A stretch of 64,000 nt of DNA from contig NZ_LR593886.1 in NCBI RefSeq assembly GCF_901538265.1, positions 6,345,738-6,409,737 on the forward strand. Direction: 5' to 3'. The notes below the pieces were generated by a model. That model saw nothing but the letters and a program-made list of their open reading frames with translations, had not been told where the DNA came from and did not search any database. The position numbers were made by a program, and so were the translations under genes. Source of the DNA: Gemmata massiliana. Lineage in GTDB: Bacteria > Planctomycetota > Planctomycetia > Gemmatales > Gemmataceae. Shown one piece after another: positions 7,396 through 14,478 of the stretch. Position 1 is the stretch's first letter; every line of letters begins with the position of its first letter.

Positions 7396-8787
7396 ATGAC
7401 TCGTCGTGAATTCGCCCGGTCCGCCTCGGTCGCGTTCGCACTTCCCGCACTTTTCCCCGGCCAAGCCTGCGCTCAGAACAAGTTCTGGGTCCGTAAGGAA
7501 CTCAACTCGCTCACTGTGGCCGAGTGGGATGCGTTCGACAAGGTAGTCGGTTGTATGATCGATACTGACAAGACCTGGAAACCGGTGGCGGAGATTCACA
7601 ACGAGTCTTGCCCACACGGCAATTGGTTCTTCCTTCCGTGGCACCGTGCGTACATCCACGCTTTCGAGCAGCACGCACGCACCATATGTAAGGACTTTAC
7701 GCTGCCTTACTGGGACTGGACCGCCCGGCCGGATTTCCCGAAGCGGTTCCTCGAGATGGGTAACCTCAAACGTGCCACTCGCGTCGATGCGAACCTCAAA
7801 AGGCCTGCCCGCGCTGATGTTGTCGGCCAGAACGCCCTGGACTTAGCCTTCTCGACACAGTTGTTCACCGTTTTCGGAGGCAGGCCGAACCCAAAAGACC
7901 CGAAAGATCTCCGGTACGATCGTGGAGCAGGCGTGCTTGAGATCGGCCCGCACGGCGGAATTCATCTGTACGTCGGCCAGAACTTAGGTAAGCAGGGTAG
8001 GCCTGGCGACATGTTCACCGATCTCGCGCCACTCGACCCGATCTTCTGGGTCCACCACGCTAACGTGGATCGGCTCTGGGCTGAATGGTGCTACGAGCGC
8101 GGACGACCACCCAAATCGAAAACCTGGCCTGATATTCAGAAGGGCGACTGGGCTACGAAACGGCTGGAGTTCACGATCAACAAGAAAGATTACAATTACC
8201 ATGTAAGCGATTGTCTTTCCACCTTTGATATGGGCTACACATATGAGTCTTTTGGATCAAACAAAAAAGATAGTGTCGTAACTTTTCCTGAGAAAGTGAC
8301 CACAGAACCTAAACAGTTGACTGAGGTGGTAAAAGACGGACTGGTGACCACTAAGTCAGCGACAACAGTTGAGGTTACGAAATACACCGCAGACGAGATC
8401 AAGATGTGGGCGATCAAAGTTAGCAATAACAAGGAAGATACCAAAACCCCCGGCGAAATCCACGCGTGGGTGGATTTCTCGTCCGTCCCTTTGAGCGGCG
8501 GGATCTTGAAGGTCTTCGTGAACAACCCCAAAGCCGATCAACGGAGTGGAGAAAAAGACAGTTCCTATGCGGGTTCTATCGTTTTCTTCCCGCGGAAGCA
8601 CGGGCACACTATTAACCGTCATCACACAACTTGCGTTGCGCTCACTAAGGCGCTGCGAGCTACCGATTACTTTAAGAAACCAGAGGTGGGTATCTCACTT
8701 ACCTTCGTTGCTGATTCCATCGCGGAAGGCGAGGAATCGGTCGCCCGAATTGAGAGACTCAGTATCGAGATGCTCCCAGTGGCGTAA
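7396..8787 (+). CDS. Tat-exported tyrosinase / polyphenol oxidase
   Basis: 463 residues. The N-terminus MTRREFARSASVAFALPALF is a twin-arginine signal ending near ACA-QN. The type-3 copper site is visible: CuA with H68, H74 and H83 in IHNESCPHGNWFFLPWHRAY, and CuB with HGGIHLYVG followed by DPIFWVHHANVDRLWAEW. The C-terminal part (SSYAGSIVFFPRKHGH) resembles the KFDV-type domain of plant-like polyphenol oxidases. Expected chemistry is oxidation of phenols to quinones outside the cytoplasm. Bases 8200-8500 are clearly less GC-rich than the neighbours, suggesting separate acquisition. It is the first gene of the cargo block inside the prophage. Confidence 0.9.
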   Translation: MTRREFARSASVAFALPALFPGQACAQNKFWVRKELNSLTVAEWDAFDKVVGCMIDTDKTWKPVAEIHNESCPHGNWFFLPWHRAYIHAFEQHARTICKDFTLPYWDWTARPDFPKRFLEMGNLKRATRVDANLKRPARADVVGQNALDLAFSTQLFTVFGGRPNPKDPKDLRYDRGAGVLEIGPHGGIHLYVGQNLGKQGRPGDMFTDLAPLDPIFWVHHANVDRLWAEWCYERGRPPKSKTWPDIQKGDWATKRLEFTINKKDYNYHVSDCLSTFDMGYTYESFGSNKKDSVVTFPEKVTTEPKQLTEVVKDGLVTTKSATTVEVTKYTADEIKMWAIKVSNNKEDTKTPGEIHAWVDFSSVPLSGGILKVFVNNPKADQRSGEKDSSYAGSIVFFPRKHGHTINRHHTTCVALTKALRATDYFKKPEVGISLTFVADSIAEGEESVARIERLSIEMLPVA

Positions 8788-8949
8788 ATCGCCCCCGCAA
8801 GCAGGTAAATCGGCGCTGCGAATTAGGTGCGTGCCCTGTTTATGGCATGAATTTCGTATTACTATCAGTTGTGTCGGCGATTAAGCATTGCTCCCGAGAT
8901 CGATTTTTGTTCTAAGCTCATTCGTTCGACCGGCTGTGAGTACAATAAC

Positions 8950-9663
8950 ATGCCCGTTCTGAACGGTAATGGGGTTATGCCAAACAAATCCGTAGCCTGG
9001 CCTCAAAACCAGCGGAAAGTATGGTGCACATCTGCAACTGTACTGTCAGCCGTCGTGGTGATTGGGGCGATTTGGTTGAAGGCGGTAAGGGATGAGAAGG
9101 TTGCAGCGCAACCTCTTACCACGCCGAGACATGCATTTATTCCAGCGAGATCCGACGCGATTCCAATGCCGCACGAGAGTACGTCATCTGCCGACGCGGA
9201 GGCAGTGCGAAGTGACGGTAAGGAGAAGATCTACACCACCCAGATCCGGCCGCGTGGAAAGCTGCAAAAGGCGCTCCGCGATTTTGTAGCCACTCCAGAT
9301 GATTCCGGGAATAATATCTTCGTCTTGCGAATCGAAGATGCCGTTTTACCTGAAAATCAGGCTGCACACGGGATGGTGTTCCTGCTGAAGCCGAGTGCAC
9401 CCTTGCCCACATCGTCAACTGACCCTGGCTTTGTTGGCTCTTTCACGACGTCCCGATCAAAGGACGTGGGACGCCCCCAGAGCATTGAAATGGAGATCAA
9501 TGCCGCAGTGCGTGAACTGGCAGAGAAGGATTGGTTCCGTCCTGATGAGCAGATTTACATCGGGATCGTGGGCGTGTCAGATGAGGAGTCGGCGGCCATT
9601 ACGCCGATCCGCTTCCGGAAAGCGACGCTTACAGCCTGCTCGATCACAGCGGACAACCGGTAA
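8950..9663 (+). CDS. Membrane-anchored hypothetical protein
   Basis: 237 residues if the ATG at 8950 is used; an ATG at 8977 with GGGG before it is equally likely. One membrane segment (ATVLSAVVVIGAIWLKAV) lies near residues 28-45, followed by an exported region of about 190 residues with IRPRGKLQKALRDFVATPD and VFLLKPSAPLPTSS. No family recognised. It has its own strong terminator and moderate GC, like the tyrosinase before it. It might serve the tyrosinase at the cell surface, but only adjacency suggests this. Confidence 0.6.
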   Translation: MPVLNGNGVMPNKSVAWPQNQRKVWCTSATVLSAVVVIGAIWLKAVRDEKVAAQPLTTPRHAFIPARSDAIPMPHESTSSADAEAVRSDGKEKIYTTQIRPRGKLQKALRDFVATPDDSGNNIFVLRIEDAVLPENQAAHGMVFLLKPSAPLPTSSTDPGFVGSFTTSRSKDVGRPQSIEMEINAAVRELAEKDWFRPDEQIYIGIVGVSDEESAAITPIRFRKATLTACSITADNR

Positions 9664-9684
9664 GCACGCGAAAGAAATGAACGA

Positions 9685-9719
9685 GAACGCCCGGCGGCAA
9701 CGCCGGGCGTTCTTTTTTT
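9685..9719 (+). terminator. Strong rho-independent terminator
   Basis: A perfect 12-bp stem GAACGCCCGGCG / CGCCGGGCGTTC with loop GCAA, followed directly by seven T residues. It closes the gene ending at 9663. Confidence 0.92.
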
Positions 9720-9843
9720 ATGCGCTGCTCTCTGACATCGAAATTTGCAAAGAAACAACTTGTATCCAGGCGAGCATTTGTTCTGATTTCATTGGTTATC
9801 TGACCTAGCACATTTTGACACTTTCTCCAAAGGCCGGTAGCCC

Positions 9844-11166
9844 ATGTCGCATGTCGTATTTGCCTCGCAAGTGCTCAACCACATCAGTGACTCAGCGTTT
9901 GGGTCTGACGAGTTAATGGCGTACACCGCCACGTACTCGTGGTTGGCTAACCAGATGTCGCACGCTACGATGGGCTTCTTTCTAGCCATCGCGATCGCGA
10001 AGATTCGCCTCCCACGGTTCCGCAATGACAGCGGGATTCAGGGGCGACTCAATCACGTTCGCTCGTTTTGGGGCAAATATCGCTGTCTGCGCTACGTGTT
10101 GCCCTATTGCGTACCTGCAATCAAATTGCCGTTCGACGTGCGAGCAGTGTGGCGAAGGAGTGGAGCGTTCGATGTGCCGTGGGACGACTTCGTCTACGAT
10201 AAGGCGACGGACCTCGGCTTCTGGTTCTTTGGTATGCTTCTAGCGCAAGTCTTCCTCACGTCCTCCTGTAGAGTTGGGACCCTGAACTTACCCACAGATC
10301 ACGCTGGCGCCTGTTGGGCGTCTGTATACAACTGGGTCAGGTGGGTGTTTCTACGCATGTTCGTTCCGGTCGTGTGGCCGCCACACCGCGCGGCGTTTTT
10401 GATACTCGTAGTCGCGTGCTACTTGAACTACGAGTGGTGGACCGACCAGAAAGGTTACTTCGACCGCTCGGGTCTGCCTTCTGGTTGGGTTCGGGTGTCC
10501 GAGTACGACACGTCCCGCGCTTGCCCAGATCTCGGCATCCGAAAAACGATGGAGCAGCAGACGAAAACATATTTGACCACCCTCGGCGGGGAGTCGCCGA
10601 GGCACTGCGTGATTCGCGGCGGATCGGCAACCGATCGAACGGATTTGGCGGCCGCGCTAGGTGTCGAATTCGCGAGTCGCCGCAAAGCAGTGTACTACTT
10701 CACGGCCAACAAATTGCTGGAGAGAGCCGATGAACTCGATAGGTGGAAACGCTTCGCAATTCATGACACGAAAGGGGGTGTGTCGGAGTCAGACTCGCGA
10801 TTCCCGAAGTGCGTGATTATCGACGACCTGCCGGAGAAGTTCCCAGCGCCGGGTGACCCGGACAAGCAGAACCCGGACCAGTTGGTGAAAAAGAGCAACC
10901 CTTACGATCCGAGTGCGAACTCGCAGAGGTTGTTTCGCTGGTTCTGGGCGCATCGTAATCAAACGAGCACGATTTGGGTGCTGAGTTGCAACCCAGAGGA
11001 GGCAGAAGTGTGGTTATCGACCATCCGTCAGTACGCGAGTTGGGAGAAGACCGCAACCGCTACAGAAGCAGAGCAAACGGAACGTGTGCTGGATATCAAT
11101 TTAGGAGAGATTGACGCGGAAGTTGTGCCGTCCACCAACCCGCCCGCGCTTCCTCGAACCCCATAA
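9844..11166 (+). CDS. Membrane protein with degenerate P-loop-like domain
   Basis: 440 residues. Three hydrophobic stretches are visible in the N-terminal half (near MGFFLAIAIAKI, GFWFFGMLLAQVFL and PPHRAAFLILVVACYL). The C-terminal half looks like a P-loop fold that has lost its nucleotide loop: HCVIRGGSATDRTDLAAALG stands where Walker A would be but lacks GK(T/S), while KCVIIDDLPEKF matches Walker B. This half is followed by FRWFWAHRNQTSTIWVLSCN, like a sensor strand. No known family comes to mind. It is part of the cargo block and could be a signalling or defence-type ATPase relative, but this is a guess. Confidence 0.6.
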   Translation: MSHVVFASQVLNHISDSAFGSDELMAYTATYSWLANQMSHATMGFFLAIAIAKIRLPRFRNDSGIQGRLNHVRSFWGKYRCLRYVLPYCVPAIKLPFDVRAVWRRSGAFDVPWDDFVYDKATDLGFWFFGMLLAQVFLTSSCRVGTLNLPTDHAGACWASVYNWVRWVFLRMFVPVVWPPHRAAFLILVVACYLNYEWWTDQKGYFDRSGLPSGWVRVSEYDTSRACPDLGIRKTMEQQTKTYLTTLGGESPRHCVIRGGSATDRTDLAAALGVEFASRRKAVYYFTANKLLERADELDRWKRFAIHDTKGGVSESDSRFPKCVIIDDLPEKFPAPGDPDKQNPDQLVKKSNPYDPSANSQRLFRWFWAHRNQTSTIWVLSCNPEEAEVWLSTIRQYASWEKTATATEAEQTERVLDINLGEIDAEVVPSTNPPALPRTP

Positions 11167-11251
11167 GGCGGAGTTCTTTGCCCTGCTTCAGCCCATCAGC
11201 ACATCTGAAAGAAGGCCTTCGTGGGTCGTTTGACTCGAAGGTGGCCAAAAA

Positions 11252-11389
11252 ATGTCGGCGTCAGATCGGGAAGCCAAGCAGCTTGCGGAAGAGGCGGATG
11301 CATTCACCGATATGGCGGACGATGCCGAGCGAGACAGCCACTTCGTGGATGATCCTGGTGGGCGAACCGCTGACAAAAAGTCATTCTGA
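11252..11389 (+). CDS. Possible 45-residue acidic protein
   Basis: The 361-bp gap before the next gene contains a short frame from ATG 11252 (GAAGG upstream) reading MSASDREAKQLAEEADAFTD and ending ADKKSF. It is acidic, soluble and probably helical. Codon use looks like that of a real gene but the length is marginal. The rest of the gap (11390-11527) shows no gene. Confidence 0.35.
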   Translation: MSASDREAKQLAEEADAFTDMADDAERDSHFVDDPGGRTADKKSF

Positions 11390-11527
11390 TGGGTCCTTCC
11401 CCTTCCCGACCCGGGGGAGACCCCACGGGGAACAGCCGGGCTTATACACACAGTAGCGGATGAAGAGCGCCGGGCTTGCGTCGGGCGCCAGATCGGTCAT
11501 GCTGGAAGCAGTTCCAAGGGACGACCG

Positions 11528-12145
11528 ATGACCGAAGCGGAGTGGCTGGCGTGTCAGTCTACGGAGATGTTGTTGACTCAGTTCGACGGTCAGGCCACGG
11601 AGCGGAAGTTCCGGCTATTCGCCTGCGCTTGCTACCGGCGGTGCGGTCCGCTCCCGCGAGCGGACGAGAGGGAGCGTGCGGCCGCGTGGCGCGCCGTGGA
11701 AACGGCCGAGCGGTACGCGGACGGGCTGGCAGATGACGAGGAACTACTTGCCGCCGAGCGCGTTGGCGCTGTTGGCGGCTGCATGGCCAGCGATGTTTGC
11801 TTCCACCACAGTTTGGTCAGGAACTCCGACGGTTATTTCGCGGCGAAATCCGCAGCTCACAATTGCGACGACGAAGCCGAAGGGGGCTGGTCTGTTGCAA
11901 TGGCTCGTGACATCTTCGGGAACCCGTTCCGCCCCGTCGCTTTCTCCCCTTCGTGGCGAACTAGCACCGCTGTTGCGCTGGCGTCGCAGATGTACGAGTC
12001 CCGGGACTTCGGCGCGTTGCCGATCCTGGCCGACGCGCTCCAGGACGCAGGCTGCGACAGCGCCGAGGTGCTCGACCACTGTCGCGGTCCGGGGCCACAC
12101 GTGCGCGGGTGCTGGGTCGTTGACCTGGTGCTCGGCAAGCCGTAG
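11528..12145 (+). CDS. Gemmata-type paralogous family protein
   Basis: 205 residues. It starts TEAEWLACQSTEMLLTQFDG, continues with RKFRLFACACYRRC and a degenerate Ala/charge-rich middle, and ends with a conserved block: LADALQDAGCDS, VLDHCRGPGPHVRGCWVVD and LVLGK. I remember this as a large family in Gemmata genomes with no known function. A close paralogue lies at 58827-59474, and its C-terminal block also ends the WD40 protein just downstream. It sits 50 bp upstream of that gene in the same direction. Confidence 0.75.
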   Translation: MTEAEWLACQSTEMLLTQFDGQATERKFRLFACACYRRCGPLPRADERERAAAWRAVETAERYADGLADDEELLAAERVGAVGGCMASDVCFHHSLVRNSDGYFAAKSAAHNCDDEAEGGWSVAMARDIFGNPFRPVAFSPSWRTSTAVALASQMYESRDFGALPILADALQDAGCDSAEVLDHCRGPGPHVRGCWVVDLVLGKP

Positions 12146-12195
12146 TTTCGGGATGGTGTGCGTTCCGGGACGGTGTCGAAGGAGCGGAGGCGCGA

Positions 12196-14028
12196 GTGGG
12201 CCGCAAGAGAACCAAGACCGAAGTGCGACCCACGGGGGCCGCGCCCGTCGAACTGCCGCACCCGGGGGACGCACTCCCGCCCGGGGCGCGCGTGCGCCTC
12301 GGCACGAACCGGCTCAACCACGTCGTCCAACGGGGCAACACCGGTGTGTGCCATCTCTCCTTTTCTCCCGATGGTCGGTACCTGTTTGCCGTCGGGTACG
12401 AGGACGACGAGGCGAGTTTATGGGAGCTACCCGGCGGGCGCGAGGTGTGGCGGCGCGAAGTCGATTGCGCCAGCGAACCGTTCGCGGCTTCGGCCTTCAG
12501 CCCGGACGGGCGCCTGCTGGCCGTCGGGGGGTGCGGGGGGGCGCGCGTTATTGATGTTGTGACCGGGCGCACGGCCCAGATCCTTCAGACCGACGGGCGC
12601 TGCGATCTGGCGCTCGCGTTCTCCCCGTGCGGGCGCTACTTGGTAGCACCGCCTTCGGTTTGGGCAGTGGATCGGTGGGAGGTGACTTCCGGACTTGATG
12701 CCCGGGGCACGGCGCTCGCCTTCAGCCCGGGCGGTCGGTTCCTCGCCGGCAGCGCCGGGGACACGGTCTGCGTGTGGGAGTGGCCGGGACTGCGGTTGGT
12801 GAATCGCTTGGCACCGTCGGGCACGGTGAACGTGCTCCACTTCCTCCCGGACGGGCGCCTCGCGGGCAGCGCCTGCGACGAGACCGTGCGCGCGTGGGAC
12901 ATCGCGACGGGCCGCGAGCTCTGGTCCCGTCGGTGGGGCGAGCGCGGGGACAATCCGTTCGCGGCCGCGTTCCAACCCGGGGGGCGGGGGCTCGCGCTCC
13001 CGTCGGAGGTCGGCCCGACGCGGGTGATTGACCTCGAAACCGGCGAGGAGTTCCGGCGATTCGACCGCTTCGTTGGTTCGATTTGTCTCGCCTGGAGCCC
13101 GGACGGGCGGACGCTCGCAACCGCCGAGGACGGTCGGTGCCACCTGTGGGACATGGAAACGGGAACCGACAGTGCCCCACCGGGCCGGCACCTCGAACGC
13201 CCTTGGGCCATCAAGTTCAGCGGGGACGGTCGGCGCGTCCTGACCGCGAGCGGGCTGAACCCGTGCGAAGCGCTCGTCTGGGACGCGGGAACCGGCGCGC
13301 TGGTCGCCACTGTTCCGCCCGCGTTCACGGATGATCCGTACAGCCTCGCGCTCGCGCCCGACGGTACGTGTGTCGCCGCGTCCTACGCCCCAGCCAAGCG
13401 CGGCCGCGGGCGGATCAAACGGCGCGTGCGCGTGTGGGACATCGCATCAGGTAGCATGCGAGAGGTTCCGACGCCCATCGAACCCCACGCGCTCACCTGG
13501 GAGCTCGCGCCCACCGTGCCTGTGCCCCCGTTCGATATCCCCGAAGGGTTCGGGCAGGCGTCGTACAACGGTTTTGGTGTCTCCGCCGAGTCCCTCGCGG
13601 ACGGTCGATTGTTGGTGGCCGCGTGCCGCGGGAGCCCGGCGGCGGGCGGGCCGTTCGTGGCGAAGGTTTGGGAGGCTGAGACCGGGGTAGAAGTGTGGGA
13701 ATCTCCGGAATTCCCGTGCGGGATCTCGGAAGTGGTGCTCGCGCCCGGGGGCCGGTCCCTGGCCGTGGGTCTCGACGACGCGACCACGGTACTGTTCGAC
13801 ATCCCCGTTCGGCCCTTGGCACTCGATCCGTCCTGGCTCACGGGAACCGTGGTCGCGCTGGCCCGGGGCATCGCGGCCGATCGCGCGTTCGACCGGCTGC
13901 CGGTCCTGGCGGACGCGCTCCAGGACGCGGGGTGCGATAGCACCGATGTACTTGCACTGTGCCGTGACCCGAACGTGACGCCCGTGCGCGGTAGTTGGGT
14001 TGTGGACCTGGTGCTCGGCAAGGAATAG
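12196..14028 (+). CDS. WD40-repeat protein with Gemmata C-terminal module
   Basis: 610 residues from a GTG at 12196. Residues about 50-540 are repeated beta-propeller blades with the signatures FSPDGRYL, WELPGGREVW, VRAWDIATGRELW, LAWSPDGRTLATAEDGRCHLWD and VRVWDIASG. The last 70 residues (WLTGTVVALARGI, LPVLADALQDAGCDS and VRGSWVVDLVLGKE) are the same module that ends the preceding gene. This is a fusion of a protein-binding propeller to the family-specific module. A terminator hairpin follows. Confidence 0.85.
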   Translation: MGRKRTKTEVRPTGAAPVELPHPGDALPPGARVRLGTNRLNHVVQRGNTGVCHLSFSPDGRYLFAVGYEDDEASLWELPGGREVWRREVDCASEPFAASAFSPDGRLLAVGGCGGARVIDVVTGRTAQILQTDGRCDLALAFSPCGRYLVAPPSVWAVDRWEVTSGLDARGTALAFSPGGRFLAGSAGDTVCVWEWPGLRLVNRLAPSGTVNVLHFLPDGRLAGSACDETVRAWDIATGRELWSRRWGERGDNPFAAAFQPGGRGLALPSEVGPTRVIDLETGEEFRRFDRFVGSICLAWSPDGRTLATAEDGRCHLWDMETGTDSAPPGRHLERPWAIKFSGDGRRVLTASGLNPCEALVWDAGTGALVATVPPAFTDDPYSLALAPDGTCVAASYAPAKRGRGRIKRRVRVWDIASGSMREVPTPIEPHALTWELAPTVPVPPFDIPEGFGQASYNGFGVSAESLADGRLLVAACRGSPAAGGPFVAKVWEAETGVEVWESPEFPCGISEVVLAPGGRSLAVGLDDATTVLFDIPVRPLALDPSWLTGTVVALARGIAADRAFDRLPVLADALQDAGCDSTDVLALCRDPNVTPVRGSWVVDLVLGKE

Positions 14029-14060
14029 CGGTACCGAGCGCTCGAAATCGTGAAACGACA

Positions 14061-14086
14061 CGGGCCAGGGATTGCTCCCTGGCCCG
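14061..14086 (+). terminator. Terminator hairpin after WD40 gene
   Basis: 11-bp perfect stem CGGGCCAGGGA / TCCCTGGCCCG with loop TTGC. No long T-run follows, but the position 33 bp after the stop codon supports a terminator. Confidence 0.6.
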
Positions 14087-14143
14087 CTGTGTTCCCGTGG
14101 TGTCTACTTCCCGACCTGGGGCACGGAACGCTCACGGCGCCGC

Positions 14144-14228
14144 CGGTGCGCACGACACCGTGCATGCAGCGGAACCACGACCGACGGGGTTGCTCCAGAC
14201 CGCTGCATGCACGGTGTCGTGCGCACCG
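14144..14228. repeat. Perfect 29-bp inverted repeat
   Basis: The arm at 14144-14172 (starting CGGTGCGCACGACACCG) is exactly complementary to 14200-14228, with a 27-bp spacer. It lies in the 450-bp gene-free stretch 14029-14478 between the cargo block and the terminase gene. It could be a cruciform, the trace of a small mobile element or a protein-binding site. Nothing else is recognised in that stretch except the terminator before it and an AT-rich segment after it. Confidence 0.75.
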
Positions 14229-14378
14229 AAAGCGGTGCTGGAACAGCGTTCCCCGCGATGAGTGTGGTGGAGTGTGCTCGGCTGACGCAACATCAGCCTG
14301 TCGCAGAGCGACGAGCTAAACCAACCACGAGAACGCCGCACATCCTACCCGCTGGAACCGGCCCGAGCACGTCCGTTC

Positions 14379-14445
14379 TCGATCAATTGGTAATGGCGAT
14401 TTATTTCTGATATCGAATTGGAAATTTCTATTGATTACAATGGTG
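14379..14445 (+). promoter_or_regulatory. AT-rich segment, possible late promoter
   Basis: This segment is sharply less GC-rich than everything around it and lies just upstream of the terminase gene, the first late gene. TACAAT at about 14436 could be a -10 box but no good -35 is seen. A phage-specific activator may be needed. Confidence 0.25.
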
Positions 14446-14478
14446 GCTCTGCGCAGTCCGTGAGGAGCCCGGGAGCCA

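Noticed and set aside
12196..14028. Right-hand end of a separate prophage, making two prophages in the window
   Set aside because: Only one integrase-repressor set is seen, and the early genes on the left lack structural genes that the right-hand module supplies, so one prophage with cargo is simpler.
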